From: an uncultured Eubacteriales bacterium | GTDB taxonomy: Bacteria; Bacillota; Clostridia; TANB77; CAG-508 | NCBI GenBank assembly: GCA_905203305.1 | Contig: CAJKVH010000004.1 | Location: 44,693-108,692, forward strand | Reading direction: 5' to 3' | Length of the DNA stretch: 64,000 bases | In this document: piece by piece, positions 1 to 8,752 of the stretch | Position numbering within the stretch: position 1 is the first letter of the stretch | Layout: every line of letters starts with the position of its first letter | The notes under the pieces: model-generated | Seen by the model: the letters and a program-made list of their open reading frames with translations, nothing else | Database searches by the model: none | What the model was told of the DNA's origin: nothing | Program-made: the position numbers and the translations under genes

Positions 1-1
1 T

Positions 2-952
2 GCGCTTGATGCAGTAAAAGTTCAATATACAACAAATCCAAAAGATGAATTTGATATAGCTCATATAAATTTTTATGGTTTAAAATCTTACTTTATTGCA
101 AAAAAATTAAAGAAACAAGGAAAGAAAATAGTATATCATGCACATAGCACAGAAGAGGATTTTAGAAACAGCTTTATATTTTCAAATCAAGTATCAAAAT
201 TATTTAAAAAATGGTTAATAAAATGTTATTCGCTAGGAGATGTAATAATAACACCAACTGAATATTCAAAAAAATTACTAAAAGGATATGGAATAAAAAA
301 CGAAATAAAAGTAATATCAAATGGAATTGAGTTAAAAAAATTTACTAGAAATGACGAATTAGGAGAAAAATTTAGAAAAGACTATAAACTCAAAAAGACA
401 GATAAAGTGATTATAGGAATAGGGCTTTACATAGAAAGAAAAGGAATAATTGATTTTATAGAACTTGCAAAAAAAATGCCAGAATACAAATTTATTTGGT
501 TTGGATATAGTCCGATAATATTTTCAGGAAAAAAGGTAAGAAATGCAATAAAAAATAAACCAGATAATTTAATTTTAGCAGGATACGTAGAGCAAGACAA
601 AATTTGTGAGGCTTTAAACGGATGTGATATATATATTGCACCAACTTATGAAGAAACAGAAGGAATAACTATTATAGAATCAGCGAGTTGTAAAACAAAT
701 ATGATAGTAAGAGATATTCCTGTATTTAATGGCTGGCTTATAAATAAGAAAAATGTATATATGGTCAAAAGTATAGATGAATTTAAACAAAAAATAGAAG
801 AAATAATAAATGGAGAAATTCAAAGTTTAAGTGAAGAAGCATATAAAATTGCAATTGAAAGAAAAAGTGAAAATATAGGAAAAAAATTAAAAGAAACATA
901 TAGCGAAGTTTTAGAGGGGAAAAATAAAAATGAGAATAGGATTATTTACTGA
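2..952 (+). CDS. Glycosyltransferase family 4, 5'-truncated by window edge
   Basis: The open frame enters from the left edge, so only the last 316 residues are visible and the Met codon at 407 is internal. Seen: the end of the N-terminal GT-B half (AHSTEEDF), the linker VISNGIEL that precedes the donor-binding half in GT4 enzymes, and the acidic motif YEETEGITIIES, which in this family contacts the nucleotide-sugar. The stop overlaps the next gene by 23 bp, so the two GT4 genes are translationally coupled. Tandem GT4 genes next to a TVP38-type membrane protein resemble the glucosyl/diglucosyl-diacylglycerol synthase pairs of Firmicutes. That substrate is inferred from context; a capsule or polyprenyl acceptor is possible. 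Confidence 0.88.
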   Translation, partial: ALDAVKVQYTTNPKDEFDIAHINFYGLKSYFIAKKLKKQGKKIVYHAHSTEEDFRNSFIFSNQVSKLFKKWLIKCYSLGDVIITPTEYSKKLLKGYGIKNEIKVISNGIELKKFTRNDELGEKFRKDYKLKKTDKVIIGIGLYIERKGIIDFIELAKKMPEYKFIWFGYSPIIFSGKKVRNAIKNKPDNLILAGYVEQDKICEALNGCDIYIAPTYEETEGITIIESASCKTNMIVRDIPVFNGWLINKKNVYMVKSIDEFKQKIEEIINGEIQSLSEEAYKIAIERKSENIGKKLKETYSEVLEGKNKNENRIIY

Positions 953-2165
953 TTCATACCCACCATATATAAATGGAGTAGCAACAAGTGTTTATAATTT
1001 AAGAGAAGCTCTTATAAAAATGGGACATGTAGTTTATATTGTAACTGTAAATGACAGTATTGTAAAACATGTTTATGATAAAGAAGAAAAAATATTAAAG
1101 ATACCCGGAATACCGGTTGGAATATATAATTATAGACTAAGCGAAATATATCCAATATCAACTATAAAAAAGATAAAAAGTTGGAATTTAGATGTAATTC
1201 ATTCTCATACAGAATTTGGTATAGGAATCTTTGCAAGGTTATTATCAAAGAAATTTAAAATTCCACTTGTACATACATATCACACATTGTATGAAGATTA
1301 CACTCATTATATTACACACAATCATTTTGACAAATTAAGCAAAAAAATAGTTAAGGATCTTACAAAAATATATTGTGTAAAAACAGCAAAAGAGACAATT
1401 GTTCCAACAGATAAGATTTATAAATTATTTAAAGAAAAATATATGATAACCAAAAATATAAGTGTAATTCCAAGTGGTATAAATATAGAAAAGTTTTTTA
1501 AAGAAAATGTAAAAAAAGATAAAGTTCAAGAAATAAAAGAAAAATACGGAATATCTGAAAGTGATTTTGTAATTTTGTTTGTTGGAAGACTGGCTCCAGA
1601 AAAAAATATAGAATTTTTATTAAAAGCTCATCAAAAATTAATAGAAAAACAGATATTTAATATAAAACTACTAATTGTAGGAGATGGACCAGATAAGGAA
1701 AATTATATAAATATATCAAGAAAACTTAATATATTTGACAAAGTAATATTTACAGGAAAAATAGATCAAGAAGAAATACAGTATTATTATCAATGTGCAG
1801 ATATATTTGCAACTGCTTCAAATTCTGAAACTCAAGGTTTAACTGTTATAGAAGCAATGGCATCAGGAATTGTGCCAGTATGTATAAATGATATGGCATT
1901 TATTGATATGATACCTAAGAATAGTATTTTTAGCAACCAGGAAGAATATATAAGTAAGCTTATAACATTTTCAAAAAATGATGAATTGAGAAACAAATTA
2001 AAAAAAGAGGTTAGGGAAAAAGCAGAAGAATACAGCTCTACAACATATGCTAGAAGAGTGCTTAACGTATATAGTGGAGTATTAAATGATGGAACAAAAA
2101 ATAGTGCATTAAAAAGTAGGTATATAAAGGATGAAGAAGAAAAAATTATTAAGGGTTTTATTTAA
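930..2165 (+). CDS. Glycosyltransferase family 4, probable diacylglycerol glucosyltransferase
   Basis: A complete 411-residue GT-B enzyme. The N-terminus (MRIGLFTDSYPPYINGVATS) is the typical start of GT4 proteins that glucosylate diacylglycerol. The middle has HSHTEFGIG and the hinge VIPSGINIEKF. The C-terminal half has FVGRLAPEKN and the donor-site motif SNSETQGLTVIEAMA with its two Glu residues. The ATG follows GAGGGGAAA and overlaps the upstream GT4 gene. It probably makes the monoglucosyl lipid that the neighbouring GT4 extends, giving the non-bilayer/bilayer glycolipid balance known in Firmicutes and Acholeplasma. Family assignment is strong; the acceptor is inferred. Confidence 0.9.
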   Translation: MRIGLFTDSYPPYINGVATSVYNLREALIKMGHVVYIVTVNDSIVKHVYDKEEKILKIPGIPVGIYNYRLSEIYPISTIKKIKSWNLDVIHSHTEFGIGIFARLLSKKFKIPLVHTYHTLYEDYTHYITHNHFDKLSKKIVKDLTKIYCVKTAKETIVPTDKIYKLFKEKYMITKNISVIPSGINIEKFFKENVKKDKVQEIKEKYGISESDFVILFVGRLAPEKNIEFLLKAHQKLIEKQIFNIKLLIVGDGPDKENYINISRKLNIFDKVIFTGKIDQEEIQYYYQCADIFATASNSETQGLTVIEAMASGIVPVCINDMAFIDMIPKNSIFSNQEEYISKLITFSKNDELRNKLKKEVREKAEEYSSTTYARRVLNVYSGVLNDGTKNSALKSRYIKDEEEKIIKGFI

Positions 2166-2700
2166 TGTAGTAACAATTATTATGACAATATTAATAATAA
2201 TTTTTATTATATATGGAATAAAACTTGGAATATTTAGAGACAAAAACATACTAATTGATTATATAAGAAAGTTTGGAATATTTGCACCTTTGTTATTTAT
2301 ATTTATTCAAATAATACAGGTAGTTTTTCCAGTAATACCAGGAGGGGCCAGTTGTTTAGCAGGAGTACTTGCATTTGGTCCAATAGGAGGATTAATTTAT
2401 AATGAAATAGGATTAGCAATAGGGTCAGTTACAGCTTATTATTTATCTAAAATATATGGGTTAAAATTAATAAACAGTTTATTTAAAAAAGAACAAGTAG
2501 ATAAATATTTAAACTATATAAGAACAAATAAATTTGAACAAATATTTTTATGGGGGATAGTTTTACCAGGCCTTCCAGATGATTTATTATGTTATATTGC
2601 AGGACTTAGCAATATTTCATTTAAGAAATTTTTAGCAATAATAGTTTTAGGAAAGCCACTTACATTAATTTTATATAGTGTATTTGCATATGTAATTTAA
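2131..2700 (+). CDS. TVP38/TMEM64 (DedA-like) membrane protein
   Basis: 189 residues with five or six hydrophobic segments. After an N-terminal Lys cluster and a first membrane helix comes FAPLLFIFIQIIQVVFPVIPG, then GAFGPIGG-like glycine-rich turns and PGLPDDLLCYIAGLS, the typical re-entrant loop of the VTT/SNARE-associated domain. This family is linked to phospholipid scrambling or flipping. It overlaps the upstream glycosyltransferase by 35 bp, so the three genes form one unit with a likely role in membrane lipid or glycolipid handling. The SD is poor (AAGG touches the ATG), which suggests coupled re-initiation. The substrate is unknown. Confidence 0.85.
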   Translation: MKKKKLLRVLFNVVTIIMTILIIIFIIYGIKLGIFRDKNILIDYIRKFGIFAPLLFIFIQIIQVVFPVIPGGASCLAGVLAFGPIGGLIYNEIGLAIGSVTAYYLSKIYGLKLINSLFKKEQVDKYLNYIRTNKFEQIFLWGIVLPGLPDDLLCYIAGLSNISFKKFLAIIVLGKPLTLILYSVFAYVI

Positions 2701-2731
2701 AAAATCAAGCGTTAAATGCTTGATTTTTTAT
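2701..2731. terminator. Bidirectional terminator between TVP38 and tetR
   Basis: Stem AAAATCAAGC (2701-2710) pairs with GCTTGATTTT (2718-2727), with a 7-nt loop, a T-run on the + strand and an A-run upstream for the opposite direction. It lies between convergent genes. Confidence 0.85.
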
Positions 2732-3324
2732 TTTAATATTTTTCTTATTTCATCAAATAATAAAGGTTTAAATTCTTCAATTGGAAGAGGCATACTATAT
2801 AATATAGAATTAAAACAAGTAGAACTTGCAAGCTCTATTATCATAAATAATGTAGCCTCAGGGCTTTTTAGATTTAGATTATTTTCTTTCACACCATTCA
2901 TAAAAATGCTATAAATAGAATCATCTTCAGAATACCTTAAATCTGCAATTTTACTAACAGCTTTATTGTAAATTCCCCAAGAAAGATTTTTAGAAATGAA
3001 TTTTAATAAAATATGATTTTTATTTAAAGCATTAATTATGTGATCTATAATAAAAATAATTTGTTCATCAAATTTTTCTATATTTGTTTTCTTTAAAGCT
3101 TTAACAGCATCAGAAAAAAGCCTTTGAGACTTTCTTTCAATCAATCTATTTTGAATATCATATTTATCTTTAAAATATAGGTAAAAAGTTCCTTTGCCAA
3201 CACCTGCACTTTCTGCAATATCTTGAATAGACGTATCTTTAAAGCCTTTTTTAGTAAAAAGGTTAAATGCAGAGTTTAATAAAGTTTCTTCTTTTATTTT
3301 TTTCTTTTCATCTGATTTCTTCAT
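2728..3324 (-). CDS. TetR/AcrR family repressor
   Basis: 198 residues. The N-terminal TetR helix-turn-helix covers about residues 12-58 (NLFTKKGFKDTSIQDIAESA, then GVGKGTFYLYFKDK); the rest is the variable ligand-binding domain. The ATG follows CGAGGT. It is divergent from a promoter at 3418-3446 that carries a TGAC-N5-GTCA dyad, and from a remnant of a YhgE/Pip protein. In Firmicutes, TetR genes next to YhgE/Pip membrane proteins are common and usually repress them. Here the probable target is deleted, so this repressor may be an orphan or may act elsewhere. Confidence 0.92.
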   Translation of the reverse strand: MKKSDEKKKIKEETLLNSAFNLFTKKGFKDTSIQDIAESAGVGKGTFYLYFKDKYDIQNRLIERKSQRLFSDAVKALKKTNIEKFDEQIIFIIDHIINALNKNHILLKFISKNLSWGIYNKAVSKIADLRYSEDDSIYSIFMNGVKENNLNLKSPEATLFMIIELASSTCFNSILYSMPLPIEEFKPLLFDEIRKILK

Positions 3325-3417
3325 AAAAATACCTCGTTTCTTAATGTGAATTTTAATAAGTTACATAATAATTATTACATAATTTTAAAATATAGTCAAC
3401 AATTTAAAATAAATATA

Positions 3418-3446
3418 TTGACTAGTGGTCACAAAAGCGATAAAAT
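3418..3446 (+). promoter_or_regulatory. Promoter with TetR-type operator
   Basis: -35 TTGACT (3418-3423), 17-bp spacer, -10 TAAAAT (3441-3446). The dyad TGAC-TAGTG-GTCA (3419-3431) covers the -35 and start of the spacer, the expected place for repression by the divergent TetR protein. The promoter now drives only a gene remnant. Confidence 0.75.
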
Positions 3447-3448
3447 GA

Positions 3449-3679
3449 CAACGAAACGAAAGTTTGGACCAATTACAAGAAGGGGCAAAAACTTTATATA
3501 GCGGTGCTAGCACATTATCAGATGGAATGAATGAATTCGACAATAGTGGTATAAATACAATTTACAACTTTGTAAATGGAGATATAAAAGGAGCACAAAC
3601 AAGACTTGAAAAACTAGGCAATTTAGCTAAAAACAATAGCAAATATAAATATATTTTAAAAGTAGATAATTTAAAATAA
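3449..3679 (+). pseudogene. Remnant of YhgE/Pip-type membrane protein (C-terminal end)
   Basis: From a possible TTG at 3464 the frame encodes about 71 residues ending naturally at 3679. The sequence (LQEGAKTLYSGASTLSDGM, then GDIKGAQTRLEKLGNLAKN) matches the end of the coiled-coil domain of clostridial YhgE/Pip proteins, which have the repeated pattern L-x2-G-x3-L-x2-G. The membrane segments and N-terminus are missing: the upstream codon in frame at 3446 is a stop, and there is no proper start or SD. A large deletion appears to have joined the promoter/operator directly to the last ~200 bp of the gene. Family call is by pattern only. Confidence 0.6.
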
Positions 3680-3683
3680 TTCC

Positions 3684-3712
3684 TTGACTTTAAATATCAT
3701 TTAAGATAAAAT
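3684..3712 (+). promoter_or_regulatory. dgkA promoter
   Basis: -35 TTGACT (3684-3689), 17-bp spacer, -10 TAAAAT (3707-3712). The -10 overlaps the ATG at 3711, so that ATG cannot be in the mRNA. This moves the start of dgkA to the TTG at 3747. Confidence 0.7.
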
Positions 3713-3746
3713 GCAAATGAAAATATATTTAAAAGGAACAAGAAAA

Positions 3747-4100
3747 TTGAAAAAAATAATAAATAGTTTTAAATATGCAATATGTGGAATAAAAACATCA
3801 TTAAAATCAGAAAGAAACATGAAAATACATGTTACAACAATGATATTGGTTATAATAATGGGAATAATATTAAAAATAAGTAAATTTGAATGGATTATTT
3901 GCATAATATTGTTCTCTATAGTAATAGGTGCAGAATTATTTAATACTTCGATAGAAATAGTTGTTGATATGATAACAAAAGAAAAAAACGAAATGGCAAA
4001 AAAAGCAAAAGACATTTCAGCTGGAGGAGTATTAGTAATAGCAATAGGATCAGCAATAATTGGACTTATAATATTTATTCCCAAAATAATATTATTATAA
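3747..4100 (+). CDS. dgkA: Diacylglycerol/undecaprenol kinase family protein
   Basis: A 117-residue integral membrane kinase that in Gram-positives phosphorylates undecaprenol (or diacylglycerol). Seen: the short N-terminal amphipathic part SFKYAICGIKTSLKSERNMKIH, three membrane helices, and the catalytic region IGAELFNTSIEIVVDMIT with its conserved Glu and Asn residues, followed by KKAKDISAGGVLV. I chose TTG 3747 because it has AAAGGAAC nine bases upstream and gives the family's usual N-terminus, while the in-frame ATG 3711 lies in the promoter -10. It belongs to a lipid-envelope gene group, with its own promoter. Confidence 0.92.
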   Translation: MKKIINSFKYAICGIKTSLKSERNMKIHVTTMILVIIMGIILKISKFEWIICIILFSIVIGAELFNTSIEIVVDMITKEKNEMAKKAKDISAGGVLVIAIGSAIIGLIIFIPKIILL

Positions 4101-4127
4101 AAATAAAAATCAAAGGAGGAAAGAAAG

Positions 4128-4673
4128 ATGGAATATTTAGAAAAAGTATTAAAGAAAACAGGAATGAGCTCTTTAATTTCATCAATTATTTTTGCAATAT
4201 TAGGTATAATATTAATTGCAAGACCAGAAGGAACAATAAAGGTTATTTCTATTATATTAGGAGTAATGTTTGGGCTAATAGGGTTATACAAAATTATAAA
4301 TTATTTAGATAATAAAGGAAAATATGATTTTTATAATTATGATATAGCATATGGAATAATAGCTATAATTTTAGGATTTGTAACTATTTGTTATAGTAAT
4401 CAAATAGGGGTTATATTTAGAATTATAATTGGATTATGGATATTATATAGTGCAATTATAAGATTTAATTTGTCATTAAAATTAAAAACAATAGAATCTA
4501 ATATGTGGATTTATAGTTTAGTAATTGCATTAATTATGGCAGGATGTGGAATATTTATTATTTGTAATTCAGGTGCAGTTATAGTAACACTTGGAGTATT
4601 TGTTGTAATTTATTCTATATTAGATATTATTGAAAGTATAATATTCTTAAAAAATGTAAATAAATTAAGCTAA
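4128..4673 (+). CDS. HdeD/DUF308-type small membrane protein
   Basis: 181 residues with six hydrophobic helices in the paired arrangement of DUF308/HdeD proteins: repeated ILGIILIARPEGTIKVISII-like units, each helix pair ending in glycine-rich turns. A strong SD (AAAGGAGGAAAG) precedes the ATG. In enteric bacteria HdeD is linked to acid stress; in Firmicutes the role is unknown. It lies 27 bp after dgkA and 19 bp before the YihY-like gene, probably in one transcript. Confidence 0.8.
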   Translation: MEYLEKVLKKTGMSSLISSIIFAILGIILIARPEGTIKVISIILGVMFGLIGLYKIINYLDNKGKYDFYNYDIAYGIIAIILGFVTICYSNQIGVIFRIIIGLWILYSAIIRFNLSLKLKTIESNMWIYSLVIALIMAGCGIFIICNSGAVIVTLGVFVVIYSILDIIESIIFLKNVNKLS

Positions 4674-4692
4674 TTTATATAAGGGATGTTTT

Positions 4693-5550
4693 ATGGAAAA
4701 AATAAAGAAAAATAAATGGTATAAGCGAATAGAAAAATTAATGTATAATATAAGAGTAGATCGTATAGGAGAATGTTCTGCACAATGTGCTTATTACACA
4801 ATTTTGTCTTTTATACCATTTATTATTTTATTAATTACATTAATTCAATATACAAATATTTCTCCACAAACTTTATTTGAAGCAATATCAAAAATTATTC
4901 CCACAGGTATGAATGAATTTGTTTTGAGTATAGTTCAAGAAGTTTATTCGAAATCTATTGGAACAGTTTCTGTATCTATTATATTTACAATTTGGGCGGC
5001 AGGAAAAGGATTATTTGCATTAACAAAAGGATTGCAAGTTGTATATAAAACAAATGGAAAAAAGCAAACTTCATATATATATTTAAGACTTAATGTTTTA
5101 TTAGAAACAATTTTATTTATTGTTTTAATAGTTTGTGGCCTTACAGTATTGGTGTTTGGAGAAACTTTTAAAAATATTGTGCAAGAACAATTTGGCGGAG
5201 TAAAAAATTTTAGTATATTTTCATCTATTTTTACAGAGCTATTATTTATTTTTATTACTTTTTTAGTGTTTTTGTTATTATATAGATTTATGCCAAAACA
5301 TAAAGTAACATTTAAAAGCCAAGTTTTAGGTGCCATATTTGGAGCAATTGCACTTAATGTTGTCTCATTTGTATTTTCAAAATATTTATATATATTTAAA
5401 GGATTTTCTTGGACATATGGAAGCTTAACAACATTAATGCTTATAATGATGTGGACATATTCATGTTTTTATACCGTATTTTTAGGAGCAGAATTTAATA
5501 AATGGGTAACAAAATTTAAAGAAGAAATAAATAAACCAGAGGTTTTATAA
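4693..5550 (+). CDS. YihY/BrkB family membrane protein
   Basis: 285 residues with six membrane helices. The family signature is visible: ECSAQCAYYTILSFIPFIIL near residue 28, a long periplasmic/cytosolic loop, then FRFMPKHKV-type positive segment (LLLYRFMPKHKVTFK) and the C-terminal YGSLTTLMLIMMWTYSCFYTVFLGAEF. The old name 'ribonuclease BN' is not supported for this family. It is last in the dgkA unit; its stop codon lies near the loop of a terminator. Confidence 0.9.
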   Translation: MEKIKKNKWYKRIEKLMYNIRVDRIGECSAQCAYYTILSFIPFIILLITLIQYTNISPQTLFEAISKIIPTGMNEFVLSIVQEVYSKSIGTVSVSIIFTIWAAGKGLFALTKGLQVVYKTNGKKQTSYIYLRLNVLLETILFIVLIVCGLTVLVFGETFKNIVQEQFGGVKNFSIFSSIFTELLFIFITFLVFLLLYRFMPKHKVTFKSQVLGAIFGAIALNVVSFVFSKYLYIFKGFSWTYGSLTTLMLIMMWTYSCFYTVFLGAEFNKWVTKFKEEINKPEVL

Positions 5551-5570
5551 AGCCTCTGGTTTTACTTTTA
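5533..5570 (+). terminator. Terminator after YihY-like gene
   Basis: Arms AAACCAGAGG (5533-5542) and CCTCTGGTTT (5553-5562), followed by a weak T-rich tail. The stem begins inside the end of the coding region. Confidence 0.75.
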
Positions 5571-5628
5571 TCAAATTATGTATATTTTCAAAATAATAGG
5601 AAAAACTTAAAACAAAAGGAGAAGTTTC

Positions 5629-6537
5629 ATGATTTACACATTAACTTTAAATCCAGCACTAGATTATACAATAAAATTAGAAAATTTATACTTAGGAAAG
5701 ATAAATATAACTAAAGAAACAGAAATTTTGCCAGGTGGAAAAGGAATTAACGTATCTACTGTATTAAAAAATTTAGAAATAGAATCTATTGCAATTGGAT
5801 TTATTTCTGGGTTTACCGGAAAAGAAATAGAAAGAAAATTAAATGAAAATAATATAAAAACAGAATTTATAGGATTAGAAAACCAAAATTCGAGAATAAA
5901 TATAAAAATAATAGAAAAAACAAAAGAAACAGCTATAAATACTAAAGGACCAAATATTTTAAAAGAAGATATAGAAAAACTATATAAAAAAATAGAAAAA
6001 ATAGAAGATGGAGATTTTCTTGTTCTATCAGGAAGCATACCAAATGGAATTGATCAAGATATTTATGAAAAAATATGTGAAAAATTAAAAAACAAAAATA
6101 TAAAAATTATAGTAGATTCGACAAATGATTTATTGTTAAAAACATTGAAATTTAAACCATTTTTAATAAAACCTAATAAACCAGAATTAGAAGAAATATT
6201 TAAAACAAAAATAAAAAACAAAAAAGAAGCTATAAAATATGCACAAGTTTTGAAGGAAAAAGGAGCAAAAAATATTATTGTATCAATGGGAGAAGAAGGA
6301 GCTATTTTTATAGATGAAAATAAAAATAAATACAATATAGGTGCTTTAAAACCTAAAAAAATAGTAAATACGGTTGGAGCTGGAGATTCAATGATTGCAG
6401 GATTCTTAGCAGGATTTTTAAAATACAAAAATTATGAAAAAGCACTAAAGTTAGGGATTTCATCTGCAACTGCAACTGTTAGTACAATTTATTTAGGAAC
6501 AAAAGAAGAAATTCTTGAATATTTTAATAAAATTTAA
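5629..6537 (+). CDS. fruK: 1-phosphofructokinase (PfkB family)
   Basis: 302 residues. It phosphorylates fructose-1-phosphate, the product of the PTS import encoded next door, to fructose-1,6-bisphosphate. Seen: MIYTLTLNPALDYTI at the N-terminus, the PfkB signature 1 region LPGGKGINVSTVL, the substrate region LSGSIPNGI, and the C-terminal signature NTVGAGDSMIAGFLAG with the catalytic Asp in GAGDS. SD AAAAGGAG. It is the first gene of the fru-pts operon; no DeoR-type repressor gene, the usual first gene in many Firmicutes, is present upstream. Confidence 0.95.
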   Translation: MIYTLTLNPALDYTIKLENLYLGKINITKETEILPGGKGINVSTVLKNLEIESIAIGFISGFTGKEIERKLNENNIKTEFIGLENQNSRINIKIIEKTKETAINTKGPNILKEDIEKLYKKIEKIEDGDFLVLSGSIPNGIDQDIYEKICEKLKNKNIKIIVDSTNDLLLKTLKFKPFLIKPNKPELEEIFKTKIKNKKEAIKYAQVLKEKGAKNIIVSMGEEGAIFIDENKNKYNIGALKPKKIVNTVGAGDSMIAGFLAGFLKYKNYEKALKLGISSATATVSTIYLGTKEEILEYFNKI

Positions 6538-6569
6538 GTCAAAATAAATTTGTAGGAAGGAGGCACAAA

Positions 6570-8462
6570 ATGAAAATTACAGATTTAATAAATATAGAGG
6601 CAATTGATTTAAATGTAAGAGCATTTTCAAAAGAAGATGTTATAAAGAAAGCAATAGATTTAATGTCTAAAAATGGAAATATATTAGATTTAAATGAATA
6701 TGAAAAATTGGTTTTTAATAGAGAACAAGAAGGGACAACAGGAATAGGAGAAGAAATTGCAATACCACATGGAAAAGGAAATTGTGTTTCAAAACCTGGA
6801 GTTTCAGCAATGGTAATACCAGATGGTGTAAATTTCAATTCTTTAGATGGAAAAGATGTAAAACTTTTATTTTTAATTGCAGCACCAGACACTAAAGACA
6901 ATGTTCATTTAAATGTTTTAAGTAAATTATCAAGTTTATTGATGAATGAAAATTTTAGAAATAAACTTTTAAATGCAAAGTCAAAAGAAGAATTTTTAAA
7001 AATAATAGATGATACAGAAAGCATGCAAGAGAAATCAAAAAAAGATGAAAATGAAGATTATGAACTACTTGGAATAACAGCTTGTCCAACAGGAATTGCA
7101 CATACTTATATGGCAGCAGAAGGATTAGAAAATGCAGGAAATGAAATAGGACATAAAATAAAAGTAGAAACACAAGGTCAATCAGGAGCACAAAATATAT
7201 TAACAGATGAAGAGATAAAAAAAGCAAAAGCAATTATAATTGCAGCAGATGTTAATGTGGATTTATCAAGATTTGCTGGTAAAAAAGTTTTAAGAACAGG
7301 AGTAACAGATGGAATTAGAAGACCAAAAGAATTAATTTATAAAGCTTTAAATGATGATATACCAATTTATAATAAAAAAGGAAATATAGAAGAAAATAAT
7401 GAAAACAATGGTAAAAGTGTATATAAACATTTAATGAGTGGTGTTACTCATATGCTTCCATTTGTTGTTGGTGGAGGAATACTAATTGCAATTGCATTTT
7501 TACTAGATGATTATTCAATAAATCCATCAAATTTTGGTATGAACACACCAATTGCAGCATTTTTTAAGACAATAGGTGGAATGGCATTTGACTTTATGTT
7601 ATTAATACTTTCAGGATATATTGCAATGAGTATTGGAGATAGACCTGGTCTTGTTGTAGGTTTTGTAGGAGGAGCTATTGCAAAGGCAGGAACTACATTT
7701 TCATCACTTTCAAATCCAGAAGAAGTGCTTGTAAGTTCAGGATTCTTAGGAGCTTTACTTGCAGGATTTATTGGTGGATGGGTAATTTTATTTTTGAAAA
7801 AATTATTTAATTTTATGCCAAAAAGCTTAGAGGGAATAAGAACAATTTTAATTTATCCTGTTGCAGGAATATTACTAATAGGAATAATTATGATATTAAT
7901 AAATCCAGTAGTTTCTGCGATAAATACAGGATTAAATAATTTCTTATTTTCACTAAGTGGAGTAAATAAAGTAATACTTGGAGCTATACTTGCAGGAATG
8001 ATGTCTGTTGACTTAGGTGGGCCAGTAAATAAAGCAGCATATACTTTTGGAACGGGAATGCTAGCAGAAGGTCATTATGAAATTATGGCTGCAGTAATGA
8101 TAGGAGGAATGATTGCTCCTCTTGCAATAGCATTAATCGCAACATTTTTTCCAAAAAAACTTCCTAAAAAAGAAAGACAAGCAGGACTTTTAAATTATAT
8201 TATGGGACTATCTTTTATATCAGAAGGTGCAATACCATTTGCATCAGCAGACCCACTAAGAGTTTTACCATCTTGCGTAATAGGATCAGGAGTAGCAGGA
8301 GCTATGTCAATGGCATTTAATTGTACATTAATGGCTCCACATGGTGGAATATTTGTACTTCCTCTTATAGGAAATTGGGGATGGTATTTAGTATCTTTAA
8401 TTGTAGGATCAATTGTTTCTATGGCAATAATGGCAGGTTTAAAGAAAAATGTATGGGAATAA
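6570..8462 (+). CDS. fruA: Fructose PTS transporter, EIIABC fusion
   Basis: 630 residues with all three PTS parts in one chain. IIA: about 1-148, phospho-His67 in IAIPHGKG. IIB: about 165-265, phospho-Cys172 in GITACPTGIAHTYMAAEGLE. IIC: about 285-630, with eight or more membrane helices and motifs such as SGVTHMLPFVVGGGIL and FISEGAIPFASADP. It imports fructose and phosphorylates it at C1. Good SD (AGGAAGGAGG). It follows fruK by 32 bp and precedes the genes for both general PTS proteins, an unusually self-sufficient sugar operon. Confidence 0.96.
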   Translation: MKITDLINIEAIDLNVRAFSKEDVIKKAIDLMSKNGNILDLNEYEKLVFNREQEGTTGIGEEIAIPHGKGNCVSKPGVSAMVIPDGVNFNSLDGKDVKLLFLIAAPDTKDNVHLNVLSKLSSLLMNENFRNKLLNAKSKEEFLKIIDDTESMQEKSKKDENEDYELLGITACPTGIAHTYMAAEGLENAGNEIGHKIKVETQGQSGAQNILTDEEIKKAKAIIIAADVNVDLSRFAGKKVLRTGVTDGIRRPKELIYKALNDDIPIYNKKGNIEENNENNGKSVYKHLMSGVTHMLPFVVGGGILIAIAFLLDDYSINPSNFGMNTPIAAFFKTIGGMAFDFMLLILSGYIAMSIGDRPGLVVGFVGGAIAKAGTTFSSLSNPEEVLVSSGFLGALLAGFIGGWVILFLKKLFNFMPKSLEGIRTILIYPVAGILLIGIIMILINPVVSAINTGLNNFLFSLSGVNKVILGAILAGMMSVDLGGPVNKAAYTFGTGMLAEGHYEIMAAVMIGGMIAPLAIALIATFFPKKLPKKERQAGLLNYIMGLSFISEGAIPFASADPLRVLPSCVIGSGVAGAMSMAFNCTLMAPHGGIFVLPLIGNWGWYLVSLIVGSIVSMAIMAGLKKNVWE

Positions 8463-8477
8463 TTTGGAGGTGATTTT

Positions 8478-8741
8478 TTGGTAAGAGATAAGATTGTTAT
8501 AAAAAATGAAACTGGACTTCATGCAAGACCGGCAACTGAAATTGCCAAAGAAGCTATGAAATATGTATCTAATATAGAATTTATAGTAAATGGAAAAAAT
8601 ATAAATGCAAAATCTCCACTTATGATTATGGCGGCAGGAATTACAGAAAAAACAGATATGGAAATTATATGTGATGGAGAAGATGAAAAAGAAGCATTAG
8701 AAAATTTAAAAAGAGTTATTGAAGACCAAATAGATAAATAA
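8478..8741 (+). CDS. ptsH: HPr phosphocarrier protein
   Basis: 87 residues. It carries phosphate from Enzyme I to EIIA. Phospho-acceptor His15 is in TGLHARPA and the regulatory Ser46 in NAKSPLMIMA; in Firmicutes HPr kinase acts on that Ser to control catabolite repression. The start is TTG 8478, placed by a strong SD GGAGGTGAT. The Ser46 region (KSPLMIM) differs a little from the more common KSIMGVM, so this could be a fructose-specific HPr paralogue. Confidence 0.93.
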   Translation: MVRDKIVIKNETGLHARPATEIAKEAMKYVSNIEFIVNGKNINAKSPLMIMAAGITEKTDMEIICDGEDEKEALENLKRVIEDQIDK

Positions 8742-8752
8742 AGGAGAGAACA

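Noticed and set aside
3711..3713. ATG 3711 as dgkA start
   Set aside because: It overlaps the promoter -10 and has no SD; TTG 3747 fits better.
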